Below, piece by piece: positions 21,065 through 29,107 of a DNA stretch of 64,000 bases. A model generated the notes under the pieces. That model ran no database searches. It was given only the letters and a program-made list of their open reading frames with translations, and was not told the origin of the DNA. The translations under genes were made by a program, and so were the position numbers. This DNA is from Peptoniphilus pacaensis. Its GTDB lineage: Bacteria > Bacillota > Clostridia > Tissierellales > Peptoniphilaceae. The DNA lies in contig NZ_FLQT01000003.1 of NCBI RefSeq assembly GCF_900088125.1, positions 186,001 through 250,000 on the forward strand, given 5' to 3'. The stretch's first letter is position 1, and the number at the start of each line of letters is the position of its first letter.

Positions 21065-21077
21065 AGAAGGGAGTTTT

Positions 21078-21941
21078 ATGGGCAAATTAACTATGGCGCC
21101 TTTTTTAATGGACGACGCCATTTTGGCCGCCTTAAAAGAGGACGTAAACGAGGAAGACATTTCAACCAACGCCGTGGTGGATGCTGAGCAAAGAGGCTCG
21201 GTAAAGCTTTTCGCCAAGGCCGACGGCATCCTTTCCGGCGCACCGGTTTTTGAGCGCACCTTCGCCCTCTTCGACGAAAACACCTCCGTTCAATGGTATT
21301 TCGAAGACGGGGACGCTGTATCGAAGGGCGATTTAGTCGCCACCATCACCGGCCCCATTCGCGCCCTCTTGACGGCGGAGCGAGTGGCGCTGAATTTTCT
21401 GCAGCGCATGAGCGGCATCGCCACCTACACGAAAAAAATGGTAGACGCCCTGGCGGGGAGCAAGACGAAAATCGTGGACACGCGAAAGACCACGCCGAAT
21501 TTTCGTATCTTCGCCAAATACGCCGTCCGCTGCGGCGGCGGCGAAAACCACCGCTTCAATCTCACCGACGGCGTCATGCTCAAGGACAATCATATCGGCG
21601 CCGCGGGCTCCGTCGCAGAGGCCGTGAAGCGGGCCAAAGCCTACGCCTCTTTCGTGCGAAAGATCGAGGTGGAGGTGGAGACCATGGCCATGGTGAAAGA
21701 GGCCGTGGAGGCCGGCGCGGATATTATTATGCTGGACAATATGGATGCCGAGGAAATAAAAAAGGCCGTGGAATTTATCGACGGCCGCGCCCTGGTAGAG
21801 CTTTCCGGCAACGTCGATTTAAACAACATTTCCAATTACAAAGACCTAGGCGCCGACATTATCTCCTCCGGCGCCCTCACCCACTCGGCGCCGGTGTTGG
21901 ATTTTTCCATGAAAGGACTGAGGCCCGATGATCCTCGATAA
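21078..21941 (+). CDS. nadC: nicotinate-nucleotide pyrophosphorylase (carboxylating)
   Basis: A 287-residue type II phosphoribosyltransferase that converts quinolinate and PRPP to nicotinate mononucleotide. Recognisable motifs are LNFLQRMSGIAT, DTRKTTPNFR (substrate Arg residues), GGGENHRFNLTDGVMLKDNH and the IMLDNM strand. It starts 13 nt after nadA with AAGGGAG upstream and overlaps niaR by 14 nt, indicating translational coupling. Confidence 0.95.
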   Translation: MGKLTMAPFLMDDAILAALKEDVNEEDISTNAVVDAEQRGSVKLFAKADGILSGAPVFERTFALFDENTSVQWYFEDGDAVSKGDLVATITGPIRALLTAERVALNFLQRMSGIATYTKKMVDALAGSKTKIVDTRKTTPNFRIFAKYAVRCGGGENHRFNLTDGVMLKDNHIGAAGSVAEAVKRAKAYASFVRKIEVEVETMAMVKEAVEAGADIIMLDNMDAEEIKKAVEFIDGRALVELSGNVDLNNISNYKDLGADIISSGALTHSAPVLDFSMKGLRPDDPR

Positions 21942-22464
21942 AGAAACGCGGCTCTACGAAATCGAACAGGCTCTGCGCAAATCCGCCGAGCCCGTTTCCG
22001 GCGACGCACTGGCTAAAAGCTTTTCCGTCTCCCGCCAGGTCATCGTCCAGGACATCAGCCTTTTGCGAGCGAAAAACGTGCCCATTCAATCCACCAATCG
22101 CGGCTACTACATGGATGCGCCCTCGGGCTTTCGCCGCACCCTTAAGTGTCGGCACCGGGACGACGAAATCACCGAAGAGCTGAACCTCATCGTGGATCTG
22201 GGCGCCACGGTGGAGGACGTCTTTGTGGAGCATCGCTACTACGGAAAAATCGCCGCCACGCTTAATGTCCAATCGCGAAAAGACGTGAAGCACTTTATGG
22301 ACGACATTTACCACAGCGTGAGCACGCCTTTAAAAAACATTACCGACGGCTACCACTTCCACACGATTTTCGCCCGAGATGAAGAGACCTTGGACGAAGT
22401 GGAGGCGGCTTTGGCCGAAGCGGGCTTTTTAGTGCCCGACGAACCCATCAAGGAGGAAGCATGA
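21928..22464 (+). CDS. niaR: NiaR (YrxA) nicotinate-responsive transcriptional repressor
   Basis: A 178-residue regulator with an N-terminal HTH_11 winged helix (residues about 5-65, SGDALAKSFSVSRQVIVQDISLLRA) and a C-terminal 3H domain with the expected His-containing segments (CRHRDDEI, EHRYYGKI, DIYHS, GYHFHT). NiaR represses NAD biosynthesis and niacin uptake genes when nicotinate is available. It lies inside the operon it should control, overlapping nadC at the 5' end and nadX at the 3' end (ATGA). The palindrome at 20078-20099 is the likely operator. Confidence 0.93.
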   Translation: MILDKETRLYEIEQALRKSAEPVSGDALAKSFSVSRQVIVQDISLLRAKNVPIQSTNRGYYMDAPSGFRRTLKCRHRDDEITEELNLIVDLGATVEDVFVEHRYYGKIAATLNVQSRKDVKHFMDDIYHSVSTPLKNITDGYHFHTIFARDEETLDEVEAALAEAGFLVPDEPIKEEA

Positions 22465-23264
22465 AAAATATCGCCGTCATCGGCTACGGCGCCCTGGGCC
22501 ACATTCTCGTGGACGCTATTTTAGAAAAATTAAAGGAAGACTATCGCCTCAAGGGGATTTTCGATCAAGTCCTCGAGGGCAAGAGCATCGAAGCAAAGGG
22601 CGAGACCATTCCCCTTTACGAGAACTTCGACGCCCTTCTGACAGATGACACGGACATCGTCGTTGAAATCGCAGGCGTCGGCGCCGTAAAGGAATACGTG
22701 GTGCCCCTGCTGGATGCGGGCAAAGACGTGGTCATTACCTCCGTGGGCGCCTTGGCCGATACCGCTTTATACGACAGTATCGAATCGGCGGCAAGAAAGG
22801 CGGGACGCAAAGTTCACATTACCTCCGGTGCCATCGGCGGCTTCGATTTGATGCGCACCTTCACTCTTATGGGCGGGGTGCAATCGGAAATTCAAAGCAC
22901 GAAAGCGCCGAAAAGCTTAAACGGCGCCCCCTACCTGAAGGGCGAAGAGTTGCCCGAAAACGAAAAAGTCGTCGCCTTCGAAGGCAGCGCCACGGAAGCC
23001 ATTAAGGGCTTTCCGAAAAACACCAATGTCGCCGTGGCCACGGGTCTCACCACCGCCGGCGCCGATGCCACCGGGGTGCGCATCGTAAGCGACCCGAACA
23101 GCCCCGGCAACACCCACCGGGTCACCGTGGAAAACGAAAAAGCCAAAGCCGTAGTGGAAATCACCTCCAAGCCCGATCCGAAAAATCCGAAATCCAGCGT
23201 CACCGCCGCATGGAGCGTGGCGGCCCTGTTGAAAAACCTGGCCGATCCCGTCCAATACTTCTAA
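22461..23264 (+). CDS. nadX: L-aspartate dehydrogenase
   Basis: A 267-residue NAD(P)-dependent enzyme that oxidises L-aspartate to iminoaspartate. It has an N-terminal Rossmann motif GYGALG (residues 8-13), IVVEIAGVGAVKEY, ITSGAIGGFD, and the C-terminal TGLTTAGADATGVRIVSDP followed by the NTHRV segment with the catalytic-site His. It replaces NadB, which would need oxygen or fumarate and is absent here. It overlaps niaR by 4 nt and ends at a terminator, closing a complete aspartate-to-NaMN operon. Confidence 0.93.
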   Translation: MKNIAVIGYGALGHILVDAILEKLKEDYRLKGIFDQVLEGKSIEAKGETIPLYENFDALLTDDTDIVVEIAGVGAVKEYVVPLLDAGKDVVITSVGALADTALYDSIESAARKAGRKVHITSGAIGGFDLMRTFTLMGGVQSEIQSTKAPKSLNGAPYLKGEELPENEKVVAFEGSATEAIKGFPKNTNVAVATGLTTAGADATGVRIVSDPNSPGNTHRVTVENEKAKAVVEITSKPDPKNPKSSVTAAWSVAALLKNLADPVQYF

Positions 23265-23267
23265 ACA

Positions 23268-23294
23268 AAAGCTGCCGCGCAGGCGGCTTTTTTA
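23268..23294 (+). terminator. terminator of the nad operon
   Basis: Stem AAGCTGCC / GGCGGCTT followed by six T. It is nearly identical to the terminator at 24102-24128. Confidence 0.85.
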
Positions 23295-23330
23295 TTTGGC
23301 GAAACAGCGCCCCATGTGTAAAATAGTCTT

Positions 23331-24059
23331 ATGAAAACAGTTTTGATTACCGGCGCGTCTCGAGGCATCGGGGCGGCCATCGCGAGAAAATTAAATCCGG
23401 AGTACAAACTCGTCATCAACTACTTCCGCAGTGAAAAATCTGCCCATGCACTCCTCGAAGAACTTCGCAAAACCAATCCCTATACCATCGCCGTAAAAGC
23501 CGATGTAAGCAAAGAAAAAGACGTGGACTATCTCTTTAACACGGCGGAAAAAAACCTCGGCCACGTGGACATACTCATTAACAACGCCGGCATCTCCCAC
23601 TACGAGCTTCTGCAGGATACGGCCTTTGAGACCTGGCAGAACATCCTAGGCACCAATTTAAACTCCGTCTTCCTCAATTCCAAGCGTGCCCTTCCCCATA
23701 TGCTTCACAAAAAGGGCGGCGTCATCATAAACATCAGCTCCATATGGGGCGAAGCCGGCGCCGCCATGGAAACCTGCTACTCCGCATCAAAAGGCGCCAT
23801 CAATTCCCTGACCAAGGCCCTGGCCAAAGAGCTGGCGCCCAGCGGCATTCGCGTCAATGCCGTGGCTCCCGGCATCGTGGACACGGACATGATGCGCAAA
23901 GATTTTTCCGACGAAGAATTAGCCGCCCTTCGCAAAGAAGTGGGCGTCAGCCGCTTTGCCAAGCCCGAAGAAATTGCGAGCCTGGTGAAATACCTGATCT
24001 CCGACGAAGCCGCCTACATTACGGGAGACATCATCCCCATCGACGGACACTTTCGTTAG
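23331..24059 (+). CDS. short-chain dehydrogenase/reductase, FabG-like
   Basis: A 242-residue classical SDR. Cofactor motif TGASRGIG is at residues 7-14, NNAG near 86-89, and the Ser-Tyr-Lys catalytic set appears as INISSIWG and CYSASKGA near residues 136-160; RVNAVAPGIVDTDM follows. Length fits 3-oxoacyl-ACP reductase FabG or the EF-P 5-aminopentanone reductase YmfI. No fatty-acid genes are adjacent and the final GHFR end resembles the YmfI group, but I cannot decide. There is no Shine-Dalgarno; a TAAAAT box ends 6 nt before the ATG, so the message may be leaderless. It ends at its own terminator. Confidence 0.88.
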   Translation: MKTVLITGASRGIGAAIARKLNPEYKLVINYFRSEKSAHALLEELRKTNPYTIAVKADVSKEKDVDYLFNTAEKNLGHVDILINNAGISHYELLQDTAFETWQNILGTNLNSVFLNSKRALPHMLHKKGGVIINISSIWGEAGAAMETCYSASKGAINSLTKALAKELAPSGIRVNAVAPGIVDTDMMRKDFSDEELAALRKEVGVSRFAKPEEIASLVKYLISDEAAYITGDIIPIDGHFR

Positions 24060-24101
24060 GGTCACGGGCGGATTCGCCGCAGGCATACAAAAAGAAAAGA
24101 G

Positions 24102-24128
24102 CAAGCTGCCGCGAAGGCGGCTTTTTTA
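24102..24128 (+). terminator. terminator of the SDR gene
   Basis: Stem AAGCTGCC / GGCGGCTT with a GCGA loop and six T; almost a copy of the nad operon terminator. Confidence 0.85.
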
Positions 24129-24289
24129 TTGCCGAAAATATTTAATTTTCTTCAAATATCCCCGTTTTGTAAAGTAATCCGACATCGATCTTAGAAAATG
24201 TGACGAAATTCGGCGCCCTTTGTTCTTGCTTGCGGTTTTTTGTGCATGATAAAATTTTTCAGAATCACAAAAGAACAGGAGAACTACTT

Positions 24290-25897
24290 ATGATTAAAAA
24301 TATTTTCGCCAAGGGCTTGGGCCTTTTAATGTGCCTCAGCCTGGCCGTCGCCATCTTCAGCCCCCGAGCGGTCTTCGCTCAGGGAAACACGACCCTGGAT
24401 ATAGAGGCCTTCCATCGCGTCGTACCGAAAGAAAAAGCAACAGAAATTATCTTCGGCACGAAAGTAGGTAATGAAGTCCACATCCAAGGCCTGAACGGCA
24501 CCCCCGTAGGCGCTAACGGCAGCGACAAGATCAAAGTCTATGAAAAAAACGGACGCTATTACGTCTTAAGCGAAGACAACACCAAGATCGCCTTCCCGAC
24601 AAAATCCAGCTACTTGTTTCAAAACTATGAGCAATTGAAGGATGTCGACTTTGCAGATGCCGTGGATACCTCCCAAGTTAAAGATCTGAACAATCTCTTC
24701 GAAGACTGCACCCAACTGGAGAGCGTCAGCCTCGCTTCCTTCGACACGACCGGACTGAAAAACGCGGACTACCTATTCTACGGCTGCAGCGCACTGAAAG
24801 CCGTCGACCTCTATGGCTTCGACGTCACCTCGGTCACCAGCATGATCGGCATGTTTAACGGCTGCTCCTCCCTCCGCACCCTGGATCTCACCAGCTTTAA
24901 CACCCCCAATTTAGAGCACACAGCCCTTATGTTCTACCATTGCGGAAACTTGCGCACGATCTTCGCCACCGACGGCTTCCGCACCGATAAAATTACTGAT
25001 TCGGCCAATGCGAGCAATATGTTTGCCGGCTGCACCTCCCTCGTCGGCGGGAAAGGCACCGTATATAACGAAGCCCACGTCAACAAAGAGTACGCGCGAA
25101 TCGACAGAGGCGCGGATCAGCCCGGCTACTTCCGCATGAAGAGCAATAAGTCCTACACCATTACCTACGAAACCAATGGCGGCAGCAAAATCGATCCGGC
25201 CACGGTCAATGAAGGCTTTCTCTTAACAAGGCCCCAAGACCCCGCCAAGGCGGATCACAAATTCGCCGGATGGTATACGGACGCTGAACTCACCAAGGCC
25301 TACGACTTCGCCGACGCCGTCGTCGGGGACATGACCCTCTACGCCAAATGGGAAAAGACGACGACCGAAAAGCCCAATCCCGGGAAACCCAATCCAAGCA
25401 AACCTTCCGCTCCCTCCACGCCTCAAGCGCGGTGGCATGCACAGGCAAAAACCCCCGAGAAAAAAACTACACCGGCCGATACCGTGCAATTCGTCGTTAA
25501 ATTAAAAATCGGTTCGAAAGATGTTCAGCGAAGTGTACGAGGCGCAAAGACAAATTCCAAAGTCGACGTCGCCCCCTTTATTCACAACAACCGCACCATG
25601 CTCCCCATTCGCCACGTGGCGGAAAGCCTGGGCCTGGAGGTACAGTGGATCGAGAAGACACGCACCGTCATCTTGTCGGATAAAAACAATCGCGTGGAAA
25701 TCCCCGTGGATACGAACAAAATCATCGTCAACGGCAAGACCTATGTAAGCGACACCAAGGCCATGATTCGAAACGGCCGCACCTATCTTCCCATCGCCAA
25801 TGTGGCACGGGCCCTGGGCCTGGTCGACGGTAAGGAAATTATCTGGAACGCCGAGACACAGGAAGTGGAAATCTCGCGGACCATCAATTTAAAATAA
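24290..25897 (+). CDS. secreted surface protein: BspA-like repeats, InlB-type repeat, copper-amine-oxidase-N-like anchor
   Basis: A 535-residue exported protein. A signal peptide covers residues 1-30 (KNIFAKG, hydrophobic core, cleavage near VFA-QG). Residues about 115-265 form BspA/DUF285-type leucine-rich repeats with the recurring pattern NLFEDCTQLESVSLASFDT. Residues about 286-352 are one Listeria-Bacteroides (Flg_new/InlB B) repeat ending in FAGWYTDAEL and MTLYAKWEK. A Pro-rich linker follows (about 358-380). Residues about 397-533 form two copper-amine-oxidase-N-like segments (TMLPIRHVAESLGL and TYLPIANVARALGL), often used for wall attachment in anaerobic cocci. There is no LPXTG motif. 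The start has AGGAG upstream. Probable adhesin or host-interaction protein, by inference. Confidence 0.88.
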   Translation: MIKNIFAKGLGLLMCLSLAVAIFSPRAVFAQGNTTLDIEAFHRVVPKEKATEIIFGTKVGNEVHIQGLNGTPVGANGSDKIKVYEKNGRYYVLSEDNTKIAFPTKSSYLFQNYEQLKDVDFADAVDTSQVKDLNNLFEDCTQLESVSLASFDTTGLKNADYLFYGCSALKAVDLYGFDVTSVTSMIGMFNGCSSLRTLDLTSFNTPNLEHTALMFYHCGNLRTIFATDGFRTDKITDSANASNMFAGCTSLVGGKGTVYNEAHVNKEYARIDRGADQPGYFRMKSNKSYTITYETNGGSKIDPATVNEGFLLTRPQDPAKADHKFAGWYTDAELTKAYDFADAVVGDMTLYAKWEKTTTEKPNPGKPNPSKPSAPSTPQARWHAQAKTPEKKTTPADTVQFVVKLKIGSKDVQRSVRGAKTNSKVDVAPFIHNNRTMLPIRHVAESLGLEVQWIEKTRTVILSDKNNRVEIPVDTNKIIVNGKTYVSDTKAMIRNGRTYLPIANVARALGLVDGKEIIWNAETQEVEISRTINLK

Positions 25898-25940
25898 ACA
25901 AGAGACAGCCCCGAAATTTTTCGGATTTGTGTACAGTCTG

Positions 25941-25966
25941 AACGCCTCTTCGGAGGCGTTTTTTCT
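25941..25966 (+). terminator. terminator after the surface-protein gene
   Basis: Perfect stem AACGCCTC / GAGGCGTT with a TTCG-type loop, followed by six T. It marks the last backbone element before the AT-rich island. Confidence 0.9.
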
Positions 25967-26011
25967 TTGATCTGTGAATTTGGATTTCCCTATTCATTAA
26001 TCATTGACAAC

Positions 26012-26043
26012 AAAAAAGACACAAAAGCCGATGCCTTCGTGTC
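26012..26043 (-). terminator. terminator after the recombinase relic
   Basis: Minus-strand 11-bp stem GACACGAAGGC / GCTTTTGTGTC with an ATCG loop and six T, immediately after the stop codon of the recombinase pseudogene. Confidence 0.8.
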
Positions 26044-26045
26044 CT

Positions 26046-27335
26046 CTATTTTCTCCTCAACACCGCCACGTACTCAACTTGTTCATCGTTGTCCAAACTT
26101 ATATTCAAGTCATCGTCTATAATTGGGAGCTTGAAAGTAATTGATTTTAGCCATTGTCCGTTAGGTTGTTTTTCTTGATAAACTTGAATTTCAGAAATCA
26201 AAGCTGTAATTAACCGCCTACGCTCTACATCATTCATGACTTTATAGAGTTTATCAAAATAGATCAGCACCTTATATATGTTATCTCCTGTAAGTTTTTC
26301 AGCTTCAATAGTCTGTTTCTTTGCTTTCGTATCAATTAATGATGATTCTAATTCATCTATTTTGTCATACATGCGATAAAGTCTGTCGTCTAAATCCTGT
26401 TTCCTTCTCTTATAGTGCTTATCTTCAATATCTAAATTATCTATTTCCTCAATTAGCTTAAACTTTGTAGAATGACCCTTCCTCAATTCCTTTTGGTAAT
26501 TATCTATTTCTTTTTCTATTTCAGAGGTATCCACCTTCATGTTGATTTTTTCTTGCATCATAGAAACAAATTTCGGATTACTTACAATCTTGACAATCAC
26601 CTCTGCAACAGCATCATCTAACAATTCTTCTCTAATTTGCTTACTGAATGTACACTTATGACCTCTTATCATCTGCCTATGTTTACAACCATAGTAATAA
26701 AAATCTTTATATTTTGTGCCATCTTTCTTTTTCTTGATACACTTGTTTCCAAACATTCCCACTCCACATATCAGGCATTTTACAATTCCAGAAAGCAAGT
26801 GCGTGCGTGAATCTTTTCCTTTATTCACATGCTCATATTTCTTTGCTTGAGATTTTAGCTTAACCTGAGCAGCTTGCCAAACTTCATCGGAAACTATAGC
26901 TTCATGTATCCCTTCAGATATTAGATATTCATCTTGTTCAACCTGCTTATATTCATTTCTTGTACCATGAATTTTTTCTAAAGTTCTTCTTCCAAATGCT
27001 ATTTTCCCATTATATACAGGATTCTTTAATATCTTTCTTATAAGACCTGCATCAAACAAAGGATTCTTACCATTCTGTCTTGGGATTTTTCTAATTCCAT
27101 GATTCTCTAAGTATTTAGATAGCCCATTGGCTCCTATCGTAGTATTTACTTACTGGTCGAAAATCGTTCTTATGGCAATTGCCTCTTCCTCATTTATAAA
27201 CAGCTTGCCATCTTCAAGTTTATATCCATACGGAGCAAAGCCACCATTCCATTTTCCTTCCCTTGCTTTTTGAATGCGACCTTCCATTGTTTGAATACGG
27301 ATAGATACATAAACTTTTCCATGTTCTTCCTCCAT
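26046..27335 (-). pseudogene. large serine recombinase, truncated and interrupted
   Basis: A single frame runs 430 codons but contains one TAA at 27150-27152, between IRTIFDQ and VNTTIGANGLS, where relatives have an aromatic codon. Visible parts are the recombinase domain (GFAPYGYKLEDGKL, LIRKILKNPVYNGKIAFGRR), the zinc beta-ribbon (CLICGVGMFGNKC and YYYGCKHRQMIRGHKC) and a C-terminal coiled coil. The N-terminal catalytic resolvase domain with its serine is missing. The frame is cut about 50 bp before the end of an ABC transporter gene. It is therefore a dead integrase of an integrative element, with an AT-rich composition like the rest of the island. Confidence 0.85.
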
Positions 27336-27384
27336 CTATGCTTACAATTACATAAATTTCCCTCTCTTTTCCATTTCAAAATAT

Positions 27385-29106
27385 TCATGCACTCATATCA
27401 TATAATTTTTTGTAATATCCATTTTTCTTTAATAATTCTTCATGTGTTCCTTGCTCAACAATTTTCCCCTTGTCAAAAACCAAAATATTATCACAATCTT
27501 TAATTGTATTTAACTTATGAGCAATCACAATAACAGTTTTGTTTTTTGTTATATGGCTAACCGCTTTCTGTATTAGATTTTCATTTTGGATGTCTAACGC
27601 CGAGGTAACTTCATCAAGCAAAACAATTGGTGCATCTTTAATGATTGCTCTCGCTATTGATATTCTCTGTTTTTCGCCCCCTGATAACAGCTTGCCGTTT
27701 TCACCTATTGTAGTCATATATCCATTAGGTAAATTTGACACAAAGCTATCGCAATTTGCTAATTTTGCCGCTTTTATTACTTCATCATCCGTTGCATTTT
27801 TATTTCCCAGTCGAATGTTATCCATAATTGTTCCATCAAAAAGCAATACATCCTGAAAAACTACAGAATAATATTTTAGCAAGGATTCATCATCCACATT
27901 TGAAATATCGGTTCCACCTAAAAATATATTGCCTGAACTTGCTTTATAAAATCCGGCAGCTAACTTCAATACAGTCGATTTACCCGAACCAGAAGAACCT
28001 ACTAATGCCGTTTTAGATCCAGATTTTACTGTAAATGTAACATTTTTGAGAACATCTTCATCATCATATCCGAATGTTACATTATCAAACTTAATACTCA
28101 TATCATCAGTTTTCGCAGAAAATGGCTCAACATTGATATGTTCTTTTTTTATATCATCCATTCTTTTAACCAATACATCTGTGGAGAAAATCTCTGTCAA
28201 AGAATTCATCAACGCATGAATAGGATCATATATTAAACCAGCAGAAAACAAGAAAATAATATATGTGAATAAATCAATTTCTCCATACAACAGTAAATAA
28301 GCTCCTACCAAAATTACGGTTGCTATACCTAATTTGAGAATCATCTGTGCTGACGCTAAAATAGTTGCAGAAAACAATTCAGATTCTCTTTGTTTCTTTT
28401 CAAAAGCATCCAACTGAACTTTTATAGACTTTTTTTGTTTTTCTTCCAAAGAAAATGACTTTATCTCTTTAATCATTTCTAGTGTTGTTTGTATTTGATC
28501 AGATGATGCCAACTTCTCATTTTTAAATTTTTCACTGTAACTCTTTTGAAGTTTTCGGGATAATAAAACTACCGCAAAAGCAATTGGAATCACCCAAAAT
28601 AATGACATTGCCATTTTAAAGTTAAATATTAACATAGACAAAAAGATTACTACAGTGGACAAAACCGTCCCATAACACTGAGGAATAACATGAGCTAACG
28701 CATGTTCAATTCCTGATGTATCTGTCATTACTACGGTAGTAAGATCCGAAATATCTCTTTTCGCAAAAAACGACAACGGAAGTTTTCTTAAAAATTCCGA
28801 AATACTAATTCTTCTATTTGCACTCTCTTGGTAAATATCAATGAATGTTTTTGTGTATTCTATGTACGATAACAAAATCATAAGTAAAATAGCTGTCGTA
28901 GATACACCTAAATACATTAAAATGGGCAATTCTACACTATAATTTTTATTTGTGATGATTGAATACATCTGCGATAATACATAAGCACATATTCCAACAG
29001 GTAACATTTTAGAAATATTGGATAATGTGTTAAATAATATTCCTTTTTTAATCAGTATTGCTTCAGCATCCGACAAATGATATTTTTCTTTTATTTTATT
29101 AAACAT
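27385..29106 (-). CDS. ABC exporter-type half transporter (YbtQ/IrtB-like), second of a pair
   Basis: A 573-residue fused permease-ATPase. Six membrane helices span about residues 1-310 and the nucleotide-binding domain about 335-570, with Walker A GSSGSGKST, Q-loop VFQD, signature LSGGEKQ, Walker B IVLLDEVTSALD and H-loop IVIAHKLNTI. The start at 29106 follows GGAGG and lies 1 nt after the partner gene's stop; a longer frame would overlap the partner by 68 nt. It probably forms a heterodimer with the upstream half transporter. Despite exporter topology, related pairs (YbtPQ, IrtAB) import iron-siderophores. The substrate here is inferred only. Confidence 0.88.
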   Translation of the reverse strand: MFNKIKEKYHLSDAEAILIKKGILFNTLSNISKMLPVGICAYVLSQMYSIITNKNYSVELPILMYLGVSTTAILLMILLSYIEYTKTFIDIYQESANRRISISEFLRKLPLSFFAKRDISDLTTVVMTDTSGIEHALAHVIPQCYGTVLSTVVIFLSMLIFNFKMAMSLFWVIPIAFAVVLLSRKLQKSYSEKFKNEKLASSDQIQTTLEMIKEIKSFSLEEKQKKSIKVQLDAFEKKQRESELFSATILASAQMILKLGIATVILVGAYLLLYGEIDLFTYIIFLFSAGLIYDPIHALMNSLTEIFSTDVLVKRMDDIKKEHINVEPFSAKTDDMSIKFDNVTFGYDDEDVLKNVTFTVKSGSKTALVGSSGSGKSTVLKLAAGFYKASSGNIFLGGTDISNVDDESLLKYYSVVFQDVLLFDGTIMDNIRLGNKNATDDEVIKAAKLANCDSFVSNLPNGYMTTIGENGKLLSGGEKQRISIARAIIKDAPIVLLDEVTSALDIQNENLIQKAVSHITKNKTVIVIAHKLNTIKDCDNILVFDKGKIVEQGTHEELLKKNGYYKKLYDMSA

Positions 29107-29107
29107 C

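Noticed and set aside
27336-27388. Missing catalytic half of the recombinase in another frame upstream
   Set aside because: Only ~50 bp separate the relic from the ABC gene end and no serine-recombinase N-terminal motif occurs in any frame.
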